A stretch of 33,927 bases of DNA from Phycisphaerales bacterium (GTDB lineage Bacteria; Planctomycetota; Phycisphaerae; Phycisphaerales; UBA1924): assembly GCA_016741915.1 (NCBI GenBank), contig JACVCS010000040.1, positions 1-33,927 of the forward strand, in the 5' to 3' direction. This document shows, piece by piece, positions 1-9,839 of this stretch; position 1 is the stretch's first letter; the number at the start of each line of letters is the position of its first letter. The notes beneath the pieces are model-generated. The model searched no databases. It saw only the letters and a list, made by a program, of their open reading frames with translations, and was not told the DNA's origin. Position numbers and translations under genes: made by a program.

Positions 1-1
1 G

Positions 2-553
2 GGCTTTGATGCGAAGGGGGTGCAGGTGTGGGGGCCGGGGAAGGGTGAGAGCGTGGTGTTTGGGCCGAAGGCGACGGATGTGAAGGCGGATCGGCGTGAT
101 AGCGGGTTGATTGTGATTGATATGAACGCGCCGGAGACGGGGGAGGTTGCGTCGGCGGGGAAGCAGGTTGCGGTGCAGTACACGGGGTGGTTGTTGGATG
201 GGTATCAGTTTGATAGTTCGCGGCGGGAGGGGCGTGAGCCGCTGGTGACGGGGATTCCGCCGACGTTGATTCAGGGGTGGAATGAGGGGCTGCCGGGGAT
301 TCGGAAGGGGCAGTTCCGGCGGTTGATCATTCCGGCGGCGCTGGGGTATGGAGAGTCGGGGCGGCCGAGGGCGAACATTCCGGGTGGGGCGACGCTGGTT
401 TTTGAGATCGAGGCGGTGTATGTGGGCGAGCCGGCGGCACCGGCGGTTGTGCCGGCACCGACGCCGGCGGGTGGGCAGGGTCAGCCTGCGCAGTCGCAAC
501 CAGCACAGGCACAGCCTGCACAAGCGCAGCCTGTGCAGCCGAAGAATCCGTGA
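2..553 (+). CDS. FKBP-type peptidyl-prolyl cis-trans isomerase, 5' end outside window
   Basis: The reading frame is open from the first bases of the window, so the true start lies upstream; a GTG at 20 is only an internal candidate. The middle of the protein is a recognisable FKBP fold: YTGWLLDGYQFDSS, then GREPLVTGIPPTLIQGWNEG, GIRKGQFRRLIIPAALGYG and IPGGATLVFEIE. These are the usual FKBP landmarks (the Y-G-D strand, the V/I-I-x-G-W element and the GY-G loop). FKBPs catalyse cis-trans isomerisation at proline and often act as chaperones. The C-terminal 40 residues are a low-complexity Pro/Ala/Gln tail with PAQ repeats, probably disordered. The stop codon overlaps the next gene's ATG by one base (TGATG), so translational coupling with the J-domain protein is likely, and the two may be a small protein-folding operon. 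Codons end mostly in G or T. Family is secure; localisation cannot be judged without the N-terminus. Confidence 0.9.
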   Translation, partial: GFDAKGVQVWGPGKGESVVFGPKATDVKADRRDSGLIVIDMNAPETGEVASAGKQVAVQYTGWLLDGYQFDSSRREGREPLVTGIPPTLIQGWNEGLPGIRKGQFRRLIIPAALGYGESGRPRANIPGGATLVFEIEAVYVGEPAAPAVVPAPTPAGGQGQPAQSQPAQAQPAQAQPVQPKNP

Positions 554-1122
554 TGAGCGCGAAGAAGCCTGGGAGTTCGACGAAGGGGGCGCGTGCGCGG
601 GAAGAGGACGCGGGCCCGGCGGGTGGCGGTGCGTCTGCGTCGCGGCGTGAGGGAAAGGGTGGCGGCGGTGGGGGTGATGCGGGTGGTGTGAAGTCGCACT
701 ATCAGACGCTGGGTGTTTCACGCTTGGCGTCGGCGGGTGAGATCAAGCGGGCGTTCCATGCGCTGGCGCGGCGGACGCACCCGGATGTGAATCCGAACCC
801 GGAGGCCACGGCGGCGTTTGCGGCGGTGCAGGCGGCGTATGAGGTTTTGAGCGATGCCGGGAAGCGAGCGGCGTATGACCGGGCGCTGATGGCGGCGGAG
901 GCGCGTGCGCGGGGAGAAGAAGAGGGAATGGGTGGGGTGGGGGAAGCGGGTGGGTTGGGGACGATGCACTTCCGGTGGACGAATGTGGCGGACCCGAAGG
1001 CGCGAACGCACCGGGTGGATGATGAGTTGTTCGAGGAGTTGTACGCAAGTTTCTTTGCGACGCGGGAAGAGTTTGGGCCGGGGGGGAAGGGGCGGAAGGG
1101 AAATGGTGGGAGAGCGCGGTGA
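553..1122 (+). CDS. J-domain (DnaJ-like) co-chaperone, 189 aa
   Basis: Residues 48-112 form a J domain: HYQTLGV at the start, the basic helix II IKRAFHALARRTHPD, the diagnostic HPD at 76-78 and YEVLSDAGKRAAYDR in helix IV. The HPD loop is what stimulates the ATPase of Hsp70 (DnaK). The first 46 residues are Gly/Ser/Lys-rich and look disordered, and there is no Gly/Phe region, no zinc-finger Cys repeats and no CTD. This is therefore a class III type J-protein with a dedicated partner or location, not DnaJ itself. The tail carries a conserved-looking DDELFEELYASFF segment of unknown role. ATG at 553 was chosen because it overlaps the upstream stop by one base; a GTG at 550 is also in frame. Pairing with an FKBP isomerase suggests a folding function (inference). 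Confidence 0.88.
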   Translation: MSAKKPGSSTKGARAREEDAGPAGGGASASRREGKGGGGGGDAGGVKSHYQTLGVSRLASAGEIKRAFHALARRTHPDVNPNPEATAAFAAVQAAYEVLSDAGKRAAYDRALMAAEARARGEEEGMGGVGEAGGLGTMHFRWTNVADPKARTHRVDDELFEELYASFFATREEFGPGGKGRKGNGGRAR

Positions 1123-1253
1123 CGTGGGGGTGAAGGGCGCTTGGTGCGGGGGCAGTCGTGGAGCGTGGCTTGGGTGCTTGGGGAGTGATTGCCCCCTACA
1201 GTCGCGGCGGTTGAGATTTGGACCCCGGCAAACAGCAACGGAGTGCTTTTCGT

Positions 1254-2405
1254 ATGGCCAAGGGCAAGGGCGGCAGCGAGCGTGCGGGGGGTGGGAGCAG
1301 CAAGGCGGTGAAGGCGCGGGATGCGCGGACGCTCTCGAAGATTGTGGATCTGGCGGATGATGTGACGAAGCGGGCGTTTTCGGGGAAGCCGCCGACGGTG
1401 GAGATCCCGCTGCGGACGCGGTCGAACACGATCTGGAACAAGAAGCAGGGGATCCTGCAGATGGGTGACGCGACGGCGGAGCGCGAGCTGTTCAACCTGA
1501 ACCAGGCGAAGCAGTTCATGCAGACGTGTCTGCACGCCAGCACGATCAAGGACCTGATCGCGGCGGAGAAGACCAGCAGCCTCCGTGGTGTTTTCTATAA
1601 AGCGAAGCACACGGTTGCGGGGACGAAGGAGAACACCTTCGACACGCAGGACGAGAGCGATCCGATTTTGGAGGATCTGGAGGTGACGCTTGGGGCGCTG
1701 CGTGAGGAACTGCACATCTTCGCGGAGAACCGCGGGGCGATGGTGGGGAACATCACGGTGATCGACAAGGGGGACGAGATCGATTGTCGGCGGATGGGCA
1801 GCGGCGGGTACGCGATGCCGAGCATTGTCGAGCCGGACGTGATCCAGTTCAAGAAGTGCGAGGCGAAGTTTGTGCTGCATGTGGAGAAGGGGACGGTGTG
1901 GAACCGGTTCAACGAGGACCGGTTCTGGGAGGAGAACAACTGCATTTTGACGCACGGGGCGGGGCAGCCGCCGCGTGGGTGTCGGCGGTTGCTGCAGCGG
2001 CTGAATCAGGAGTTGAAGCTGCCGATCATCTGTCTGTTGGACTGTGACCCGTGGGGGCATTACATCTACAGCGTGATCAAGCAGGGGTCGATCTCGCTGG
2101 CGTTTGAGAGTTCGCGGCTGGCGATTCCCGAGGCGCGGTTCTTGGGGATTCGCGCGAAGGACTACGACGAGTGCGATCTGACCGAGGCGGTGAAGATCGA
2201 CCTGACGGAGAACGACATCAAGCGTGCGAAGGAAATCGCGGCGTACCCGTGGTTTGAGTCGAACAAGGCGTGGCAGAAAGAGATCAGCGCGATGCTGGAC
2301 AACGGCTTCAAGATGGAAGTCGAATCGCTGATCACGAAAGATATTTCGTACGTGACCGAGGAGTATGTGCCGCAGCGCTTGAAGGACAAGGACTGGCTGG
2401 ATTGA
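1254..2405 (+). CDS. top6A: DNA topoisomerase VI subunit A (Spo11-like, type IIB), 383 aa
   Basis: Topoisomerase VI A makes the double-strand break and covalent tyrosine link in the A2B2 type IIB enzyme that relaxes or decatenates DNA; it is the homologue of eukaryotic Spo11. Residues about 105-118 carry SSLRGVFYKAKH, corresponding to the family's 5Y-CAP motif, with the expected catalytic tyrosine at 115. The Toprim domain follows, with its glutamate in HVEKGT (E211) and the metal-binding DCDPWGHYIYS (D263, D265). Length matches archaeal A subunits, so this is a full-length subunit, not a short mini-A form. ATG at 1254 has GGAG at 1240-1243; an in-frame TTG at 1218 is less likely. No B subunit (GHKL ATPase) lies in the window, so the partner must be elsewhere, possibly just upstream of the FKBP gene. 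Family assignment is strong. Confidence 0.9.
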   Translation: MAKGKGGSERAGGGSSKAVKARDARTLSKIVDLADDVTKRAFSGKPPTVEIPLRTRSNTIWNKKQGILQMGDATAERELFNLNQAKQFMQTCLHASTIKDLIAAEKTSSLRGVFYKAKHTVAGTKENTFDTQDESDPILEDLEVTLGALREELHIFAENRGAMVGNITVIDKGDEIDCRRMGSGGYAMPSIVEPDVIQFKKCEAKFVLHVEKGTVWNRFNEDRFWEENNCILTHGAGQPPRGCRRLLQRLNQELKLPIICLLDCDPWGHYIYSVIKQGSISLAFESSRLAIPEARFLGIRAKDYDECDLTEAVKIDLTENDIKRAKEIAAYPWFESNKAWQKEISAMLDNGFKMEVESLITKDISYVTEEYVPQRLKDKDWLD

Positions 2406-2511
2406 GGGCGGCTGGGGTGAATGGGCGTGTGATTTGGCGGCGTTGGCGGTATGCTGCATGGCCGGCGTGGCGCGGATTCTCCGTGTTGCGGCGGGCGTGA
2501 GGGCGTAAGCG

Positions 2512-4017
2512 ATGGCCGACGGGCGTAGTGGTTTGGAGAGTTTGGAGACGGGTGCGGCCGGGCGTGAGAAGCGTGCGGGGAGGATCGCGCTGCACTGGTG
2601 GATTCTTGGTGCGCTGGTGCTTGGGGCGGTGGTGGGGATCGGGCTGAATCTCTTCTGGACGCAGGCGACGTGGGCGGGGATTGGGATTCAGGATTCGAAG
2701 GCGTTTTTGTCTCATGCGGATGTGAACGGCAGTGTGGGCGGCGGGGTGAAGGCGACTGCGGCGTCGGTGAATGATCCTGGCGTTGTCGCGTACGGCGTGC
2801 GGTTTGTGATTGAGTTCGGGCAGTTTGTGGGCGATTTGTTTGTTCGGTTGCTGCGGTTGGTGGCGATTCCGGTGGTGTTGTTTTCGCTGTTGGCGGCCGT
2901 GGGGGGCGTGGGGAACCCGAGGGATTTGGGGAAGCTGGGGGCGAGGACGCTGGGGATCTTCGCGGTGACGGCGGTGCTGGCGGTGACGATCGCGACGGCG
3001 CTGGCGCTGGTGGTGAATCCCGGGCGGTTTGTCACTGAGGAGGCTCGGCAGAAGCTCATGGCGCTGCAGGCTTCGACTGCGGAAGTGCGGCAGCAGGCGG
3101 CGGCGGACTTTGCCAAGAGCAACACGATCTGGAGCCAGATTCTCGATATTTTCCCGAGCAACCCGATGGCGGCGCTGGCGACGGGGAATGTGCTGCAGGT
3201 GGTGATCGCGGCGGTGCTGTTTGGGATCGGGCTGACGCTGATTGATCAGGAGAAGCGGCGGGCGGCGCTGACGTGGTGTGAGGCGCTGGCGGATGCGGGG
3301 CTGCGGCTGGTTGGGTTGATCCTCATGGGTGCGCCGGTGGCGGTCTTCTTCATGACCGCGGCGATCGCTTCGACGATGGGTTGGTCGGTGCTGGCGGGTG
3401 CGGCGGCGTTCATGCTCACCGTGCTGCTGGGGATGGGATTGATTCTGGTGGCGGTGTATCCGAGTGTGATGCGGTTGCTGACGCCCGCGCGGGGGCCCAA
3501 TGGTGAGCCGCGGCTGACGGCACGGGAGGTGTGGAAAGCGCTGCTGCCGGCGCAGGTGCTGGCGTTCTCGAGCAGTTCGTCGACGGCGACTTTGCCCGCG
3601 ACGATGGCGTGCTGTGACGCGATGGGTTTGCCCAAGCGCGTGACGCGGTTTGTGTGTCCGCTGGGGACGACGATCAACATGGACGGCACGGCGATGTATC
3701 AGGTGCTGTGCGTGACGTTTTTGGCGCAGATCTTCGGGGTGCCGCTGGGGACGGGGGACTATGTGACGATCGCGCTGATGGGGATTCTGGTGGCGGTGGG
3801 CTCGCCCGGCTTGCCGGGGGCGAGCCTCGTGCTGATGGTGTTTATCTTGGAGGCGGTGAATGTGCCGGCGCAGGGGATCGCGATCATCATCGCGGTGGAT
3901 CGGCTGCTGGATATGGCGCGGACGGTGGTGAACGTGACGGGCGATGCGGCGGCGTCGGTGGTGGTTGCGCAGGGCGAGCGGGAGGTGGTATCGGCGGATG
4001 GATCACGCGTGGGCTAA
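2512..4017 (+). CDS. Dicarboxylate/amino acid:cation symporter (DAACS/SLC1 family), 501 aa
   Basis: This is an inner-membrane secondary transporter of the GltP/DctA/Glt(Ph) family, which couples Na+ or H+ entry to uptake of aspartate, glutamate or C4-dicarboxylates. The sequence shows hydrophobic helices throughout and the family's transport core in order: the serine-rich HP1 tip SSSSTATLPAT (about 353-363), the TM7 motif GTTINMDGTA with NMDGT at about 389-393, the HP2 segment GSPGLPGASLVL, and TM8 with DRLLDMARTVVNVTGDA. The last motif contains the Asp and Asn that bind substrate amino and cation groups. It has an N-terminal soluble leader of about 22 residues and a long periplasmic loop around residues 50-90. 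It starts at ATG 2512 and ends 9 bases before uvrB. The exact substrate cannot be read from the sequence. Confidence 0.93.
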   Translation: MADGRSGLESLETGAAGREKRAGRIALHWWILGALVLGAVVGIGLNLFWTQATWAGIGIQDSKAFLSHADVNGSVGGGVKATAASVNDPGVVAYGVRFVIEFGQFVGDLFVRLLRLVAIPVVLFSLLAAVGGVGNPRDLGKLGARTLGIFAVTAVLAVTIATALALVVNPGRFVTEEARQKLMALQASTAEVRQQAAADFAKSNTIWSQILDIFPSNPMAALATGNVLQVVIAAVLFGIGLTLIDQEKRRAALTWCEALADAGLRLVGLILMGAPVAVFFMTAAIASTMGWSVLAGAAAFMLTVLLGMGLILVAVYPSVMRLLTPARGPNGEPRLTAREVWKALLPAQVLAFSSSSSTATLPATMACCDAMGLPKRVTRFVCPLGTTINMDGTAMYQVLCVTFLAQIFGVPLGTGDYVTIALMGILVAVGSPGLPGASLVLMVFILEAVNVPAQGIAIIIAVDRLLDMARTVVNVTGDAAASVVVAQGEREVVSADGSRVG

Positions 4018-4026
4018 AGTCGCTTT

Positions 4027-6279
<2,253 letters not shown>

Positions 6280-6280
6280 A

Positions 6281-6354
6281 GTGGTGAGTCGTGAGTGCTG
6301 AGTGCTGAGCGGTGAGTGGCGAAGTGGCAGAGTGGCGTAGTGGCAGAGTGAGGT
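6281..6354. repeat. Degenerate tandem heptamer block that switches to octamers
   Basis: Directly after the uvrB stop come six consecutive 7-base units of the form G(T/C)(G/C)(G/C)(T/C)GA: GTGGTGA, GTCGTGA, GTGCTGA, GTGCTGA, GCGGTGA, GTGGCGA (6281-6322). They run without a gap into four 8-base units AGTGGCAG, AGTGGCGT, AGTGGCAG, AGTGAGGT (6323-6354). No gene is apparent across it. It lies between uvrB and a small membrane-protein gene. Confidence 0.85.
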
Positions 6355-6392
6355 TGTGCGAGCGGGAACTTGGGCGTGGTAGGAGAATCGGT

Positions 6393-6626
6393 GTGTCGAT
6401 GTCGATGAAAGAACGGTTGAAGGTGTATGGGGTGGGCATCGGCATCGGGTGCGTGCTGAGCGGGATGCTGCTGTACTACGCGTGGTGGCAGCGTCAGCAG
6501 CGGCAGCAGGCTTCCGGGGGGCAAGGGGCGAAGCAGGCGGGGCCTGGGAGTGGACCGGCGGGAGCAGCGGGTGGGCCGGCCGCGGCGGGATCGGCGGGCT
6601 CGGGGAATGTGCCGACCGGGCGGTGA
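6393..6626 (+). CDS. Small single-span membrane protein of unknown function, 77 aa
   Basis: Not recognised as a known family. The N-terminus MSMSMKERLKVYG is basic and is followed by one hydrophobic helix (VGIGIGCVLSGMLLYYAWW, about 14-32), then QRQQRQQ and a Gly/Ala/Pro-rich disordered tail. The basic residues before the helix would favour the N-terminus in the cytoplasm, with the tail outside, though the Arg after the helix weakens that. GTG at 6393 was preferred because AGGAG at 6381-6385 sits 7 bases upstream; ATGs at 6399 and 6405 are alternatives. The preceding 100 bases are repeat sequence, so the gene may carry its own promoter. Short Ala/Gly-rich frames are easily spurious in this GC context, but the ribosome site and clean helix argue for a real gene. 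Confidence 0.55.
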   Translation: MSMSMKERLKVYGVGIGIGCVLSGMLLYYAWWQRQQRQQASGGQGAKQAGPGSGPAGAAGGPAAAGSAGSGNVPTGR

Positions 6627-6809
6627 GCCTGGAAGAGTGCTTTTACTTGGGAACGGTCGTGATCCTGTCGCTTGATGTGCACAATGGTGTGAAAATCGGC
6701 GTGTGTTCGGGACCAGCCGATCGATCGTCGCGGGTTGGATGGCGCACGTTCGCGGCGAGAAAATGAACCAAGAATTGCGCGATGCTCCCCGCGTTGAAGC
6801 TGCGCGCCG

Positions 6810-6815
6810 TATATT
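6810..6815 (+). promoter_or_regulatory. Possible -10 element for a leaderless thyX transcript
   Basis: TATATT stands out in GC-rich surroundings and ends 7 bases before the chosen thyX ATG. A transcript starting from it would begin at or next to the start codon. No good -35 hexamer is visible at 16-18 bases, so this is tentative. Confidence 0.28.
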
Positions 6816-6822
6816 CACGTCT

Positions 6823-7899
6823 ATGGCCGCCGAGACCCGTGATCAGACTGTCAAGCCCGTTCAGGTGCACATCCCCGCGCAGGCGGCGACGGTTTCAACC
6901 GGTGCCGGGGGCGCGAGTTCGGCGGCGCTTGCGAATGGTCAGGCGAGCGACGGCGACCGTGCGTATGCGCATCCGACGGGTTTGCCGCTGAGCGCTGAGG
7001 CGAAGCGCGTGATGCCCGAGAGCGAGCATTACGACGTGATGGGCGGTGCCCTTCGGCATGAGATCAAGGTGCTGGACCACGGGTTTATCGCGCTGGTGGA
7101 TGCGATGCCGCGGCTGGCGCCGATGGGGCAGACCGCCGACGCGGCGATCGTGCAGGCGGCGCGCGTTTCGTACGGGCAGGGGACGAAGAAGGTCAACGAG
7201 GACCGCGGGCTGATCCGGTATCTGCTGCGGCATCGGCACACGACGCCGTTTGAGATGGTGGAGTTCAAGTTTCACGTGGCGATGCCGATCTTCATCGCCC
7301 GGCAGTGGATCCGCCATCGCACCGCGAACGTGAACGAGTATTCCGGGCGGTACAGCGTGATGCCCGATCGATTCTATCGCCCGACGCTCGAGCAGGTGCG
7401 CAAGCAGAGCACGTCGAATCGGCAGGGGGGGGAGGAGCTTTTCGCCTCGGGCGAAGCTTCGCCCGAGGCGCTGCTGACGGCTCAGCAGTTCCTGGAGTAT
7501 CTACAGCGCAGCGAGGCGCTGTACAGCGAGTACACGCGGCTGAACGAGCAGGGCGTGAGCCGGGAGTTGGCGCGGATCGGCCTGCCGGTGAGTTTGTACA
7601 CCGAGTGGTATTGGAAGTGCGATCTGCACAACATCCTGCGGTTTTTGTCGCTGCGGATGGACCCGCACGCGCAGCTTGAGATCCGGGCGTACGCGCAGGC
7701 GATGCACGATCTGATCGCGCCGATTGTGCCGCTGACGATGGAGGCCTTCCGCGACTATGAGCTCGAGTCGGTTCGGCTGACGAAGCTGGAACTGGCGGCC
7801 CTTCGTGACAAAGCCGCGGGCGGGCTGGGCCTGCTTGCCAGCGACAACAAGCGCGAGCGCGACGAATGGGAAGCGAAGAAGGCCCGGCTCGGGCTGTGA
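6823..7899 (+). CDS. thyX: FAD-dependent thymidylate synthase ThyX, 358 aa
   Basis: ThyX methylates dUMP to dTMP using methylene-tetrahydrofolate and reduced FAD, replacing ThyA. The signature RHRX7S is present as RHRTANVNEYS at about 164-174, continuing GRYSVMPDRFY. LLRHRHTTPFEMVEFKFHV and the C-terminal NILRFLSLRMDPHAQLEIRAYA are also family features. The protein is longer than the usual 220-250 residues: the first 75 or so residues are a low-complexity Ala/Gly/Thr leader, and the last 30 are charged. ATG at 6823 was chosen over in-frame ATGs at 6763 and 6739 because codons 6763-6822 have only about half G/C at the third base, unlike the gene body. No Shine-Dalgarno sequence precedes 6823, but TATATT lies 7 bases upstream, so a leaderless transcript is possible. 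It converges with icd. Confidence 0.93.
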   Translation: MAAETRDQTVKPVQVHIPAQAATVSTGAGGASSAALANGQASDGDRAYAHPTGLPLSAEAKRVMPESEHYDVMGGALRHEIKVLDHGFIALVDAMPRLAPMGQTADAAIVQAARVSYGQGTKKVNEDRGLIRYLLRHRHTTPFEMVEFKFHVAMPIFIARQWIRHRTANVNEYSGRYSVMPDRFYRPTLEQVRKQSTSNRQGGEELFASGEASPEALLTAQQFLEYLQRSEALYSEYTRLNEQGVSRELARIGLPVSLYTEWYWKCDLHNILRFLSLRMDPHAQLEIRAYAQAMHDLIAPIVPLTMEAFRDYELESVRLTKLELAALRDKAAGGLGLLASDNKRERDEWEAKKARLGL

Positions 7900-8010
7900 G
7901 GTGCTTGCTGCGCTGATCGACGATTCAGAGCGATGGGCGCAAGGCCAGTTGTTCGGCTGGATGCGTGTGGGCGGTGTTTTGGCGTGATTCTCTGGGGTGG
8001 AAACAAGAAC

Positions 8011-8035
8011 GGCCGACTTCGTGGGGAAGTCGGCC
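8011..8035. terminator. Palindromic hairpin between convergent thyX and icd
   Basis: A perfect 9-bp stem GGCCGACTT/AAGTCGGCC with a 7-base loop lies 112 bases after thyX and 65 bases past the icd stop on the other strand. There is no clear T-tract on either side. It probably acts as a two-way transcription barrier or mRNA 3' end stabiliser. Confidence 0.6.
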
Positions 8036-8099
8036 GGTGAAAGTCGCGGTTGAGGATCGAGGCGCCAACAAGCGGCGAGGGTTGCTCGAGATGCAGCGA

Positions 8100-9599
8100 T
8101 TACTGACCTTGCGCGAGCGAATAGCCCTTCACGCCGTCGAAGAGGCGCAGGAGTTCGTAGGAGCAGACAACGAACTTTTCGGCGACTTTGTCCATGAGGG
8201 CGACGGTTCGGCTTTGCCCGATGCTGCCCGGGGCGATGCCTTCCTTGAGTTCGAAGCGGACTCGGTAGTAGTCGACGCATTCGGTGTAGACGCTGCCGGT
8301 GGGCCAGACTTGGGTGCCGCGGTTGCTGATGAGCGTGAGGCGGAAGGGCGTGTCCTCGCAAACGCGCTGCATTTCCTCGGCCAGGGCGCCGGGGCTCAGC
8401 GGGCTGTCGAGGTAGATATCGCACCCGACGACCTGCGTGACGATGTTCTTGAAGGTGCGGATGACCTGCACGCCCGTGGGCTTGGCGGGGCGCTTCAGCT
8501 CGGCCTTCGTGCCGGTTTCGGGGACGTCGACCGCGGGGACCGTCGTGGGCTTCTGTCCCAGGCGATCCTTGATGGCGCTGACGAAGTCTTTGGTGCCGAC
8601 GCTGGGCTTGTCCTTCTTGCCGAAGTCGCCCGTGTGCACGCCCGATTCGAGCGTCGCCAGCAGTGCGTTCTCGATCGTGGCGGCGGTCTTGTCCATGTGC
8701 AGGTGGCGGAGCATCATCAGGCCCGAGAGGATGAGGCTGGTGGGGTTCGCGATGCCCTTGCCGGCGATGTCGGGCGCAGTCCCGTGCACGGCCTCGAAGA
8801 TCGAGATGTGCTTACCGATGTTGGCGCTGGGGGCGAAGCCCAGCCCGCCCACGAGCCCGGCGCACAGGTCGCTGACGATGTCGCCCTGGAGGTTGGGCAG
8901 GACGATCATCTGGTACTGCTGCGGCTTGACGACGAGGTTCATGCACAGCGCATCGACGATAACGTCGCCGGTTTCGATCTCGGGGAAGTCCTTTGCCGTC
9001 GCTTTGAACCGCTCGAGGAACATCCCGTCGGTCATCTTCATGATGTTGGCTTTGTGCCCGCAGTGGACCTTTTTCACGCCGAGCTTTTGGGCGGTGTGGA
9101 AGGCGTAGCGGTGGACCTCGTCGGACCCCGGCGCGCTGATGAGGCGCTTGCACTGGATCATGTCGTTGGAGAGGCGGTGCTCGACGCCGCCGTAGGTGTC
9201 CTCGATGTTCTCGCGGACGACGCTGAAGTTCAGGTGGATGCCGGCCTTTGAGTAGACGGTCTCAACGCCCGGGAGCGTGCGGAAGACGCGGAAGTTCGCG
9301 TAGGCGTTCCACATTTTGCGAGCGGTGACGTTGATGCTCTTGCCGCCGCCGCCTTTGGGCGTTTCCATCGGGCCCTTGAAGAGGATGCCGGAGTCTTCGG
9401 TGATGGCGATGGCCTCGTCGGTCATGCCCTTGCTGTTACCCTTGGCGAAGACGCTCGCGCCCATTTCGACGGGGACGAACTCGACGCCACCGCTGGCCGC
9501 GTCCATCACGCCCGCGGCCTTAAACAGGTCGAGCGTGGCGTCCATGATCTCGGGGCCGATTCCGTCACCTTTGGCGAGTGCAATCTTCAGACCGCTCAT
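8100..9599 (-). CDS. icd: Isocitrate dehydrogenase, Thermus-type with C-terminal extra domain, 499 aa
   Basis: This TCA-cycle enzyme oxidatively decarboxylates isocitrate to 2-oxoglutarate. The N-terminal GDGIGPEIMDATL, the substrate-binding KSINVTAR (88-94), VVRENIEDTYGGVEHR (128-142), the metal-binding segment around LPNLQGDIVSDL and GGLGFAPSANIG are all canonical. The last 110-120 residues match, from memory, the extra small domain of the Thermus thermophilus enzyme (ISNRGTQVWPTG near 425 and LFDGVKGYSLAQGQ at the end), and overall length is the same. At the cofactor-discriminating position the sequence reads HGTAPDIAG with D277-I278, where NADP enzymes such as those of E. coli and Thermus have Lys-Tyr. 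NAD use is therefore inferred. ATG at 9599 is preceded by AAGGAG at 8 bases; the frame remains open to 9818 but that stretch looks non-coding. Confidence 0.94.
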   Translation of the reverse strand: MSGLKIALAKGDGIGPEIMDATLDLFKAAGVMDAASGGVEFVPVEMGASVFAKGNSKGMTDEAIAITEDSGILFKGPMETPKGGGGKSINVTARKMWNAYANFRVFRTLPGVETVYSKAGIHLNFSVVRENIEDTYGGVEHRLSNDMIQCKRLISAPGSDEVHRYAFHTAQKLGVKKVHCGHKANIMKMTDGMFLERFKATAKDFPEIETGDVIVDALCMNLVVKPQQYQMIVLPNLQGDIVSDLCAGLVGGLGFAPSANIGKHISIFEAVHGTAPDIAGKGIANPTSLILSGLMMLRHLHMDKTAATIENALLATLESGVHTGDFGKKDKPSVGTKDFVSAIKDRLGQKPTTVPAVDVPETGTKAELKRPAKPTGVQVIRTFKNIVTQVVGCDIYLDSPLSPGALAEEMQRVCEDTPFRLTLISNRGTQVWPTGSVYTECVDYYRVRFELKEGIAPGSIGQSRTVALMDKVAEKFVVCSYELLRLFDGVKGYSLAQGQ

Positions 9600-9770
9600 T
9601 GAGACAACTCCTTTGGGGGCTTCCTTGTCCAAAAAAGTGTGCGTACGAACACACAGGGGCCGCATGGTAGACGCTGGTGAAGAAGCCGGCACGATCTGTA
9701 CGCACGAATCGCACAGAACCTCGACCGAATACGATCGATTGATCGCCCATTCAACTGAGGCAAGTGGATG
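9600..9770 (-). promoter_or_regulatory. icd upstream region with inverted octamer
   Basis: This leader holds the icd ribosome site and, further upstream, GTGCGTAC at 9639-9646 with its exact reverse complement GTACGCAC at 9698-9705. The 51-base separation is too long for a classic operator but could suit a looping or two-site regulator. No convincing -35/-10 pair was found. Confidence 0.3.
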
Positions 9771-9795
9771 AAAAAAGCCCCGGGTCTCCGAGGCT
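9771..9795 (-). terminator. Rho-independent terminator of the beta-helix protein gene
   Basis: Read on the minus strand, AGCCTCGG-AGAC-CCGGGGCT forms an 8-bp stem with one G-T wobble and is followed by a run of six T. It lies 45 bases past the stop codon at 9840. The plus-strand reading has only a short GTTT, so it works in one direction. Confidence 0.8.
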
Positions 9796-9839
9796 GTTTC
9801 GTTCGCTTCATGTGTCAATGGCCGAACGACTCGGCGTGA

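Noticed and set aside
702..2459. 585-codon open frame on the minus strand over the J-protein and topoisomerase VI A genes
   Set aside because: It is the antisense of two well-supported genes; the Arg/Pro/Leu-rich translation has no domain and is the expected result of GC-rich third positions.
7965..9251. 428-codon plus-strand frame opposite icd
   Set aside because: Shadow of the isocitrate dehydrogenase gene, no recognisable domain.
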